A DNA stretch of 64,000 nucleotides. It comes from Terriglobales bacterium. GTDB taxonomy: Bacteria > Acidobacteriota > Terriglobia > Terriglobales > Acidobacteriaceae. A program made the translations under genes and the position numbers. Numbering within the stretch: position 1 is the stretch's first letter; each line of letters begins with the position of its first letter. Of the stretch, positions 53,050 through 60,181 are shown one piece after another. Below the pieces are notes generated by a model. The model was not told the DNA's origin, made no database searches, and was given only the letters and a program-made list of their open reading frames with translations. The DNA lies in assembly GCA_035764005.1 (NCBI GenBank), contig DASTZZ010000115.1, positions 62,001-126,000 on the forward strand. The letters run 5' to 3'.

Positions 53050-53751
53050 CTATTTCGCGATTTCGTGATTTCGCGATTTCGGGATTTGCAGACCTGAGTT
53101 CCCCTCATTCCTTGGCCTGATAGTCGCGACGAGCAGCTTAGTGTCGTCTGAGATGATTCCATCGACGCCGAGCTCCCTGAGCCGTTCCATTTCTCGCCTG
53201 CTATTCACAGTCCAGATGAAGGTCTGCAACCGAGCCGAGTGAAGTTCGTCAATCAAGCTCTTATCCGCGAGACGCCAGTTCATGATGACTGCGCCAATGG
53301 GCAACTTCGGCCAGCGTCGAAGTTGCCGGAAGGTTTCGCAAATCAGACCAAGCGGAACATCTACGTTCTCGGCTGCAACACGATGCAGTACTTCTGGGAG
53401 AAATGAAGAAATGATGTAGTGTTTTGCTCGCGCTTCGGCGAGGGCACGCAAGATTGGACCAGCATCGCCCGGCGTCTTCAATTCAATATCCAGAAAAGCG
53501 CGCGAGCCGTACTTCTGGATTACTTCTTCGGCATCGGGGAGGCTCAGTTCAGCAAACGAACGGCTGACGATTCGTCGACGCCGATAAAGTGCATCGTGGC
53601 AAATCACACAGCGCGCGTCTCGCGTGTAGCGCACGTCGAATTCGAAGCCGTCGCAGCCGTGTTCTATAGCGAGATCAAAAGCTGCGAATGAGTTCTCAGC
53701 TGCATATTTGCGCGCACCGCGGTGTCCGAGCAGGAGCGGACGAGAGTTCAT
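53050..53751 (-). CDS. Glycerophosphodiester phosphodiesterase
   Basis: 233 aa. The GDPD motif LGHRGARKYAAENSFAAFDLA gives H10, R11 and E19-N20; DGFEFDVRYTRD supplies metal ligands E37 and D39; HDALYRR supplies H52. ISDDTKLL closes the barrel. The enzyme hydrolyses glycerophosphodiesters to glycerol-3-phosphate. No signal peptide is seen, so it is the cytoplasmic type. The last residues (LQIPKSRNHEIAK) are encoded by an octamer tandem repeat, indicating that a repeat has run into the 3' end of the gene. Confidence 0.88.
   Translation of the reverse strand: MNSRPLLLGHRGARKYAAENSFAAFDLAIEHGCDGFEFDVRYTRDARCVICHDALYRRRRIVSRSFAELSLPDAEEVIQKYGSRAFLDIELKTPGDAGPILRALAEARAKHYIISSFLPEVLHRVAAENVDVPLGLICETFRQLRRWPKLPIGAVIMNWRLADKSLIDELHSARLQTFIWTVNSRREMERLRELGVDGIISDDTKLLVATIRPRNEGNSGLQIPKSRNHEIAK
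53058..53088. repeat. GATTTCGN octamer tandem repeat
   Basis: Four consecutive 8-bp units (GATTTCGT, GATTTCGC, GATTTCGG and a partial GATTT) overlap the 3' end of the GDPD gene. Similar 8-bp tandem arrays with another unit occur at 23399-23415 and 58131-58285. Confidence 0.6.
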
Positions 53752-53766
53752 TTCGGAAATCGCTGG

Positions 53767-54831
53767 CTAGCCTTCCCAGACAAAGGCATCGAATATTCGT
53801 CGAGTGTGGAATCCCAAGCGGCGATATAGATCCACTGCGTTCCGATTTCCTTCCGTCACTGTAAGTGACAACTCGCTAAATCGCCGGTCCAGCAGACTGC
53901 GCAGACATGCCTTCATCATGGCGCGCGCCAGCCCTTGCCCTCGAAATTCGGGTAAGAGACAGACCTGAGTCACGTGTCCCACGTCGTCACGCACGCGCGA
54001 GCAGAGGAGCATTCCCACAACCGCACGAGAAGAATTGTGAACAGCAGTAAACGAGGATGCAGGATCGAAGGTTCCGCATCCGGGAAAACGCACAATGTTG
54101 TTCAAGAAGCGCAAGGAGCCGGCAATGCTGCGGTACTGGTCGTTGATTTCCGAATCGATGTGTCCGGCATACGCCTGCATAATCACGTTTGCCGCAGGCT
54201 GAAAATCCTGCTCCGCCCATGGACGAAGGGTGATGTTCATCAGCTCAGGCGCCTGAAATACAGGCGCTTGACGCAAAGGAAGTGACATGAAGAGCCGCGG
54301 AAATCGACGGAATCCCCGCTGCAGGAACGGAGAAGAGGTCGTACCGGCATCGTGCAGTAATAATTGAGCTTCAATGCGATGAATGCCGGGAGAGTTTTGC
54401 AGTGTCTCGGCTACATGGTCCAGCAGACGTGCGCCAAGATCGCGATCCGCGCGCGCCGACGTAAACATATCGCCCACTACACCCTTGCTGCCTTCATACA
54501 CAAAAAACGAATAGCCAAGAGTGCGTCCGTCGTCCACGGCCGCATAGCCGGGAAGAATCTTCGAATCCAGATAGCGCAGGATCATCTCGGCGGAGCTTTG
54601 GTAATCCCAACTCATGCGCTCTGACCATAGCCGCGCCTCCTCCATCAGTAGCGGACGAAGCTCCACCGCGCCAAAATGTCGCAGATCGATAATTTCCACG
54701 GGCTCACATTCCGCAACCTGGCGGACCTGTCTCACGGCTGCTGCGCTTCTGCTGTTTCTCAAAGGCAAAATCGTACTCCCCTGGAGTCTGAAACGAGTCT
54801 TTGCCGCCGGTGGGCGAAACGCCGGCTGCAA
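53767..54831 (-). CDS. Protein with two GNAT acetyltransferase-like domains
   Basis: 354 aa, though the first 30-45 residues look non-conserved and GTG starts at 54735 or 54699 are possible. The first GNAT-like half (about 50-185) is divergent. The C-terminal half (about 195-350) has the acetyl-CoA motif VCLLPEFRGQGLARAMMKAC and LSLTVTEGNRNAVDLYRRLGF, with the final FVWEG strand. It likely acetylates a small molecule or protein N-terminus; the substrate is unknown. The gene lies between GDPD and the ArnT-like gene on the same strand, 15 bp from GDPD. Confidence 0.82.
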   Translation of the reverse strand: MQPAFRPPAAKTRFRLQGSTILPLRNSRSAAAVRQVRQVAECEPVEIIDLRHFGAVELRPLLMEEARLWSERMSWDYQSSAEMILRYLDSKILPGYAAVDDGRTLGYSFFVYEGSKGVVGDMFTSARADRDLGARLLDHVAETLQNSPGIHRIEAQLLLHDAGTTSSPFLQRGFRRFPRLFMSLPLRQAPVFQAPELMNITLRPWAEQDFQPAANVIMQAYAGHIDSEINDQYRSIAGSLRFLNNIVRFPGCGTFDPASSFTAVHNSSRAVVGMLLCSRVRDDVGHVTQVCLLPEFRGQGLARAMMKACLRSLLDRRFSELSLTVTEGNRNAVDLYRRLGFHTRRIFDAFVWEG

Positions 54832-54923
54832 AAGGTCGGGAACCAGAGTCTAAGAGCAGTCCGGCCTTGGCGAAAAGCCTTTTCCGAAGCAGGAACCACG
54901 GCGTACAGCCGTAACCACTCAGC

Positions 54924-56609
54924 TTACCTTGTCAGAGAGTCACTTGACGAAACCCAGAGCACCTCCAAATGCTGCGGATTCTCTACATCCCGAAACGGGG
55001 AACCAAAGGACACGAACTTTCGCGTTGGTCCGAGCAGCTTTGCAATCGCCGCGTGCTCGCCTTCCCGCGCCACCAGGATGTGTTCGCTTTTGGGAATTTC
55101 ACCGCGCTCATACCGATCGATTGGTTCGTCAAGATAAAAGCCGAGACCATACTCGACGTCACGACGCGCCTGGAAAACCGCCACCGGTCGAAATTGTGGT
55201 GGGACATGTTGCTGTTCAACCTTCTCGATGAACGCGGCAACCTGCCGGCTTGAATAGGCCTCCCCTAAGATTCGTCCTGAATAGTGGAGCAGAAAGAAGA
55301 CTCCGAAAGCTACGGGAACGATCGTGGTCCAGAGCAGCATTCGGTGTCCGCGTCGCTTTACCAGAAAAAAGATGAAGCAGAATACCGCTGCCCCAATCGC
55401 GCAGGCATACGCGAGTGCATCGGCCGGCGGAACCGATTTGGGATCTAGAACAAGATGCGGAACCAGCAGGACGGCCACTGTAAGGAGGGCAGTCAGCAGC
55501 GCATGTGCAAACACGAGTCCGATGCGCATCGCCTGCTTTCTCCTTCGGCGCAAATAGTCCGCGGTCAAAATCGTGCAGGGCGGGATCGCAGGGAGGATGT
55601 ATCCCGGCAGCTTTGACTGCGAAAACGAAAAGAACACGACGGGAAACAGCGCCCAGATCACCAGGAATTCGGGGAACGAGTCCCCCACCTGCTCACTTTC
55701 CCTGACTTGTCCCGGAGCGGAGTTGCGCCATTCGCGCCAGGTCTGCTTGGCGGCCGAGAGCAGTGCGGTGATCGCATAGACTGTCCACGGCATCAGTGAA
55801 AGTATCAGAACGGGAATGTAGTACCAGAAGGGCTGGCGATGCTGGAAGAGGTCCGTCGCGAAGCGTTCGAGATTGTGTTGCAGGAAGAAAACCTTGAAGA
55901 AATCGTTGTTCGCTCGCTGGACCGCGATGTACCAGGGAAGCACAATAGCCGAATAGATGACCACTCCCGGCCACCAGAATGTCTTCCACAGCGTTCGGAA
56001 ATCCCGCCGCACCGCGGCAAAGATGAGAAGGATAAAAAATGCGAGCCCTGGAGCCACTGGTCCTTTGGCCAGAGTGCCTACAGCCAAAAAGAAGTAGAGG
56101 TCGAACAGCCAGAACTTGCTTCCCGTTTCGAACCAGGCATACCAGCCCAGCATAGCGAACGCGAATGGCGCCGCCAGCTGCATGTCGGTAGAAGCGCCGC
56201 GTGAAAATCCAATGATCGCTGCTGAGGCACCCGTAATGAGTGCGGCTCCGAACTGAGCGCCAGGACGGAAGCGCCGCATGTGGAAATAAATGATGATAAC
56301 GAGGGCCAGAGCGAAGGTCGCAGAAGGGAGGCGCGCCGCCCAGTCATGCACCCCAAATGTTCTGAACGCCGCCGCGGCACGCCAGTAGTAGAGCGCGGGT
56401 TTCTCCAGCCACGGATTCCCATGCAAAGTGGGGGTTACGAAGTCGTTGTTGCGCAGCATCTCGCGGGCTATCTGCGCATAACGGGGTTCATCCGCGCCCG
56501 CTAATCCAAAATTTCCGAGACCATAAAAGAAAAGCAGCAAGGATAGAGCAACAACGGTGGTGATCTCAATCACCAAAATGCGCAGATTGGATGTGCTGCT
56601 CTCGGGCAT
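54924..56609 (-). CDS. ArnT-like membrane glycosyltransferase (GT39/GT83 group)
   Basis: 561 aa with about 12 predicted membrane helices. The hallmark first periplasmic loop GLAGADEPRYAQIAREML (about residues 34-51) contains the acidic DE catalytic pair of dolichyl/undecaprenyl-phosphate-sugar transferases. Further signatures are GNPWLEKPALYYW and FSFSQSKLPGYILPAIPP. Such enzymes add sugars from polyprenyl phosphate to lipid A or other envelope molecules on the periplasmic side. The start at MPESSTSN agrees with the 16-bp gap to nrnA upstream on the same strand; a longer frame would overlap nrnA. Confidence 0.92.
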   Translation of the reverse strand: MPESSTSNLRILVIEITTVVALSLLLFFYGLGNFGLAGADEPRYAQIAREMLRNNDFVTPTLHGNPWLEKPALYYWRAAAAFRTFGVHDWAARLPSATFALALVIIIYFHMRRFRPGAQFGAALITGASAAIIGFSRGASTDMQLAAPFAFAMLGWYAWFETGSKFWLFDLYFFLAVGTLAKGPVAPGLAFFILLIFAAVRRDFRTLWKTFWWPGVVIYSAIVLPWYIAVQRANNDFFKVFFLQHNLERFATDLFQHRQPFWYYIPVLILSLMPWTVYAITALLSAAKQTWREWRNSAPGQVRESEQVGDSFPEFLVIWALFPVVFFSFSQSKLPGYILPAIPPCTILTADYLRRRRKQAMRIGLVFAHALLTALLTVAVLLVPHLVLDPKSVPPADALAYACAIGAAVFCFIFFLVKRRGHRMLLWTTIVPVAFGVFFLLHYSGRILGEAYSSRQVAAFIEKVEQQHVPPQFRPVAVFQARRDVEYGLGFYLDEPIDRYERGEIPKSEHILVAREGEHAAIAKLLGPTRKFVSFGSPFRDVENPQHLEVLWVSSSDSLTR

Positions 56610-56625
56610 TATGTTTTCACTGAGC

Positions 56626-57600
56626 TTAGACGGTGGCTTCCGGCATGTGTCCGTGAAGCGGAGCGGCGCCGCGCAATTGACTGAGAATCGCTTCCAATGA
56701 AGCAGCGAGTGGCCCAGCGACCGCGCATCCGCTGGCGCAGCTGTGTCCACCACCCCCGAAGCGTTCGGCGATGGCCGCGACGTTGACCTGCCCCTTGCTG
56801 CGCAAGCTCACACGATAGCGTCCGTCAGCGAGTTCGCGAAAGAACAATGCCACCTCGACTCCTTGAATACTCAGAGCATAGTTGACGATGCCTTCGCAGT
56901 CCTCCTCCAACCCTCCGCTGCGTTCCATTTCGGAAAGCGAGAGATGCATATAGGCCAGCGAGCCTTCGCGATGAAGATTCGAGAGCGCAGCTCCAAGCAG
57001 CCGCATCTTCGCCGTGGGATTGGAGAAATACACGTTGTACGCGATGTCCACCGGCTTGGCTCCATTTCGAACCAACTCCAGAGCGATCTCAAACGTATGG
57101 GCATTCGTACCCGTGAAGCAGAAGGACCCGGTGTCAGTGAGGACTGCCGTGTACAGGCAGGTAGCCATTTCGGGAGTCATTGGAACGCTTGCGGCACGGC
57201 CTAACCGGTAAACCATCTCTGCCACGGCGCATGCTTTTTCATCGATCCAATTCAAGTGCGCAAATTCGCGCGCGCTGTTGTGATGATCGATGTTGATCAG
57301 AAAACGGCCTTCCAAGCCTTGCAGTCTAGTACGCTGAATGCTGTCACATTCAAGAATGATGGCCACTTCAGGAGCTTCCGCCGGGACTGTTGACGAATGT
57401 TCGATCACGTGTGCGTGCGGTAGTCCGTTATAGATCAGCGGCACTGGATCGCTCATCACCACGCGCGCAGTCTTCCCAAGGTAGATCAGTATCTGATAGA
57501 GGCCGAGCAGGGACCCAATCGCGTCACCGTCAGGGCGCGCGTGCGAGGTTAGCAGGAACGCATCGCGCTGCTGGATTTCCTTGAGCACCTGGTCAATCAT
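56626..57600 (-). CDS. nrnA: DHH-family bifunctional oligoribonuclease/PAP phosphatase
   Basis: 324 aa. The DHH domain has SHARPDGDAIGS (H20, D24, D26), ILECDS (D86) and the namesake NIDHHNSA (D105-H106-H107). The DHHA1 domain ends with the substrate motif RFGGGGHSCASGC. It degrades nano-RNA and dephosphorylates pAp. In many bacteria it sits in the nusA-infB-rbfA cluster, as here (117 bp after rbfA). The gene order rbfA, nrnA, ArnT-like is all on the minus strand and could be one transcript. Confidence 0.93.
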   Translation of the reverse strand: MIDQVLKEIQQRDAFLLTSHARPDGDAIGSLLGLYQILIYLGKTARVVMSDPVPLIYNGLPHAHVIEHSSTVPAEAPEVAIILECDSIQRTRLQGLEGRFLINIDHHNSAREFAHLNWIDEKACAVAEMVYRLGRAASVPMTPEMATCLYTAVLTDTGSFCFTGTNAHTFEIALELVRNGAKPVDIAYNVYFSNPTAKMRLLGAALSNLHREGSLAYMHLSLSEMERSGGLEEDCEGIVNYALSIQGVEVALFFRELADGRYRVSLRSKGQVNVAAIAERFGGGGHSCASGCAVAGPLAASLEAILSQLRGAAPLHGHMPEATV

Positions 57601-57717
57601 GGCGAGCGGAAACGAGCGACTTCCGATGACAGTCGGCGCTCGGCTAGCAAGCTCCTCTGCTGTTTTGAACAGATTCGCTACTGGCCGAGGTACGACGGTC
57701 GAAAGCTGATAGCCCTT

Positions 57718-58086
57718 TCATGATTTTTTTTTCCTCTTCGTTCGCCCCAGGAGCTCGTCAATGCGCGACGAGTACTGCTCGGAGCGGTCGATCACAAACA
57801 GAAGCTCGGGAGCGTGTCGCAACCCCATACGTTCCGCGAGTTGGTGGCGAATGAAACCTTTGGCCGCGTTCAGTCCTTCCAAGGTCTGCTCAGCTTCTTC
57901 ATCATCTCCATCGACGCGAACGAACACGCGAGCTGTCTTTCCGCCTGGCGCAAGCATAATTTCGGTCACGGCCGCCAGGCCGATCCTGGGATCACCGAGC
58001 TCGCCTTCGAGGATGAGATCGATCTCCTCCCGCAAGGCCTCCACCCGCCGCTCACGTTGGTGTTTCGGAGGGCGCGGTTCAACCAT
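57718..58086 (-). CDS. rbfA: Ribosome-binding factor A
   Basis: 122 aa. The KH-like RbfA pattern includes RRVEALREEIDLILEGELGDPR near the N-terminus, ARVFVRVDGDDEEAEQTLEGL in the middle and GLRHAPELLFVIDRSEQYSSRIDELL, typical of the family. RbfA binds 16S rRNA helix 1 during 30S maturation. A GGGAG precedes the ATG at suitable spacing. It normally follows infB; here infB and ylxP are separated from it by two plus-strand genes and two repeat elements. Confidence 0.93.
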   Translation of the reverse strand: MVEPRPPKHQRERRVEALREEIDLILEGELGDPRIGLAAVTEIMLAPGGKTARVFVRVDGDDEEAEQTLEGLNAAKGFIRHQLAERMGLRHAPELLFVIDRSEQYSSRIDELLGRTKRKKKS

Positions 58087-58123
58087 GAAAAACTCCCATG
58101 AAGATAAAACTCATGAGAATAAC

Positions 58124-58286
58124 AGAATCGGATGATCGGGTGATCGGGTCATCGGGTGATCTGAAAGCGACTGGTTATTTCACGCATTGGAAACGAACCT
58201 GATACTTTTCCGCTCGACTGATTTGAGAGAAACTGCGACTGAGGCGTGGGTTTTAGATCACCCGATGACCCGATCGCCCGATTCCC
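58124..58286. repeat. Inverted repeat of GATCGGGT octamer arrays
   Basis: The left arm (58124-58161) and the right arm (58255-58286) are inverted copies agreeing in about 23 of 24 positions around the shared core GATCGGGTCATCGGGTGATC, with about 93 bp between. The arms are themselves built of 8-bp GATCGGGT-like units. The right arm ends directly at the ATG of the nuclease-like gene, so it forms the whole leader of that gene. Confidence 0.7.
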
Positions 58287-58826
58287 ATGACTCACTCTCG
58301 CCTAGTCGATGCCGCCGTAAGCTGGCTACGTTCGAAGTACCGTTGTGGAATTGTCCTCTCCGAACAGAGCTGCGCCAGCGGAGAGACTCCCGATGCGATT
58401 GGATGGAAGGGCAAGAACCACTCCGTGGTGGTGGAATGCAAAATCTCGCGAGCAGACTTCCTGGCCGATGCAGCCAAGCCGTGGCGCCTTCAATCGGAAT
58501 CGGCACTTGGATGCGAGCGCTTTTATCTCGCTCCCGCCGGGATAATCTCGTGCAATGAACTTCCCTCCGGTTGGGGATTGCTCGAGATTCGCGGGCACGA
58601 GATTTGCATTGCGCGCAAATCGAAGAAGAACCTGCGCGGTGCCGAAGGACTCGTCAATGAAATGAATCTTCTCCTTGCCAGCTTGCGCCGCGTCGAGGTA
58701 CGTATTGAGCCCCAGACGATAACTGACTTCCTGAAATGGAAAAACAGAATGGCGAAGTATAACGGCGGAAGCTTGCCATTAGGAATTGTCTCCGACCGCG
58801 ACGAACGAAATGGCTATTTGACGTAA
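58287..58826 (+). CDS. PD-(D/E)xK nuclease-like protein
   Basis: 179 aa. The spacing E26 ... P35-D36 ... E50-x-K52 (SEQSCASGETPDAIGW; VVVECKISRADFLADAAKPWR) fits the restriction-endonuclease-like fold. The following LGCERFYLAPAGIIS and ELPSGWGLLEIRG are conserved-looking strands. No DNA methyltransferase or helicase is nearby. It may be a small DNA-repair-type nuclease; the role is not established. It starts immediately after an inverted-repeat arm and has no classical ribosome-binding site. Confidence 0.75.
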   Translation: MTHSRLVDAAVSWLRSKYRCGIVLSEQSCASGETPDAIGWKGKNHSVVVECKISRADFLADAAKPWRLQSESALGCERFYLAPAGIISCNELPSGWGLLEIRGHEICIARKSKKNLRGAEGLVNEMNLLLASLRRVEVRIEPQTITDFLKWKNRMAKYNGGSLPLGIVSDRDERNGYLT

Positions 58827-58831
58827 CATCG

Positions 58832-59695
58832 TTGGGAACCCCTTTGGAATCTCCGCAAGTGAGTTCTACTCTGGGAATCCGATCTCGAATTAGATTGCTC
58901 CTCGCTCATCTTGTCTGCTTTGCGCTGCCTGCTTCCTTGCTCTCTCAATCCAAGCCACATCTACCACGTGCAACTCCCGAATACACCTACAAGGTGATAC
59001 ACATCTTCCCGCATGACGCCACCGCGTTTACGCAGGGGCTGACGTATAAAAACGGCTTCCTCTATGAAGGCACAGGCCTCAACGGCCACTCTTCCATCAG
59101 AAAAGTACGCCTCGAAACCGGCGAGGTCATCGAGAAAAGAGATCTGCCTTCGGAATTTTTCGGCGAAGGAGTTGCAGTCTTTAACAAGGAAATCGTCCAA
59201 CTCACCTGGCTCTCGCACAAGGGGTTCGTTTACACCCTCAACGGTTTTGCTCCTGAACGTACATTCACTTATTCGGGCGAAGGTTGGGGCCTGGCTACCG
59301 ACGGTCCGGTGCTGTTCATGAGCGACGGAACTTCAACCATTCGAGTTCTCAATCCGACGACATTTCGAGAAGAGCGCCACATAAACGTAAGCGACCACGG
59401 ACAACCGGTGACTCAGCTCAATGAACTGGAAGTCGTGGAAGGAGAACTCTTTGCTAACGTCTGGCAGACGGACCGGATCGCGAGAATCTCTCCACGGGAC
59501 GGCCACGTTAGCGGATGGATCAACTTGGCAGGACTACTGAGTCCGATGTACCGCCGCAGTTCAGACGCGGTCCTTAACGGCATTGCCTATGACGCGCAGC
59601 AAAGACGGTTATTCGTGACTGGCAAGCTTTGGCCGAGCATTTTTGAAATTCGCGTCGTCAAAGCAGCGAAACAAAGTACGAACGTGAGCCAGTAA
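58832..59695 (+). CDS. Exported glutaminyl-peptide cyclotransferase
   Basis: 287 aa. A long hydrophobic signal (about residues 15-40, LLLAHLVCFALPASLLSQS) precedes a five-bladed propeller of the plant/bacterial glutamine cyclotransferase family: FPHDATAFTQGLTYKNGFLYEGTGLNG, GEGVAVFNKEIVQLTW, GWGLATDGPVLFMSDGTSTIR and LNELEVVEGELFANVWQTDRIARI. It converts N-terminal glutamine to pyroglutamate. The start is uncertain (TTG 58832, TTG 58844 or GTG 58859). It follows the nuclease-like gene after 5 bp. Confidence 0.9.
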   Translation: MGTPLESPQVSSTLGIRSRIRLLLAHLVCFALPASLLSQSKPHLPRATPEYTYKVIHIFPHDATAFTQGLTYKNGFLYEGTGLNGHSSIRKVRLETGEVIEKRDLPSEFFGEGVAVFNKEIVQLTWLSHKGFVYTLNGFAPERTFTYSGEGWGLATDGPVLFMSDGTSTIRVLNPTTFREERHINVSDHGQPVTQLNELEVVEGELFANVWQTDRIARISPRDGHVSGWINLAGLLSPMYRRSSDAVLNGIAYDAQQRRLFVTGKLWPSIFEIRVVKAAKQSTNVSQ

Positions 59696-59726
59696 TTTCA
59701 TTGAGGTCCGGAGTTCCCAGCCAAAG

Positions 59727-60017
59727 CTAGTCCATCTCCACAAAGCTGTCCGTCACCTCAGCCCCATTGTCGTTCGCGATGCGCGTGGCTGCGCGCTCGA
59801 CCTGCTGCATCAGTCCAGAAAGATAATCGCGCGAGCTCGAGATACTCACGACTCCGATGGTTGCGCGCTGCCACAAATCAGTTTGATCGAGTTCAGCCAC
59901 TGATACGTTGAAGCCGGAGCGAAGTTTGTCTTTCAGGCTGCGCAGCACCTGGCGCTTGTCCTTGAGCGAGTGGGCGCCTTCAATGCGGATTTCCAGGGTG
60001 AGAGTCGCGATGGGCAT
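59727..60017 (-). CDS. ylxP: DUF503/YlxP-family protein
   Basis: 96 aa. LTLEIRIEGAHSLKDKRQVLRSLKDKL is the family signature (VxLxIxxxxSLKxKRxVLxSLxxRL), followed by VSVAELDQTDLWQRATIGVVSIS, and it ends EVTDSFVEMD. YlxP proteins are small ferredoxin-like-fold proteins linked to ribosome maturation by gene neighbourhood; biochemical function unknown. It sits after infB on the minus strand, with a palindromic element in the 164-bp gap. Confidence 0.88.
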   Translation of the reverse strand: MPIATLTLEIRIEGAHSLKDKRQVLRSLKDKLRSGFNVSVAELDQTDLWQRATIGVVSISSSRDYLSGLMQQVERAATRIANDNGAEVTDSFVEMD

Positions 60018-60033
60018 TAAGCGGCTAGCAGTC

Positions 60034-60168
60034 TGTCATTCCGAACGGATGCTCACGCAGTTTGCGTGAGCAGGAGTGAGGAATCCCTATCGGTTGCATG
60101 AACTCCAGGCCAGCAGCATAGAAGTTGATAGGGATTCCTCACGCCAAAACCGGGCGTTCGGAATGACA
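60034..60168. repeat. 135-bp palindromic element, TGTCATTCC family, copy 2
   Basis: Terminal TGTCATTCCGAAC and GTTCGGAATGACA are perfect inverted repeats of 13 bp; inner GTGAGGAATCCCTATC pairs with GATAGGGATTCCTCAC. A nested hairpin GCTCACGCA-GTT-TGCGTGAGC (60051-60071) is absent from copy 1 at 27481-27579. The element lies inside the infB-ylxP interval of a presumed operon. Confidence 0.8.
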
Positions 60169-60181
60169 AAACAATCGAAGC

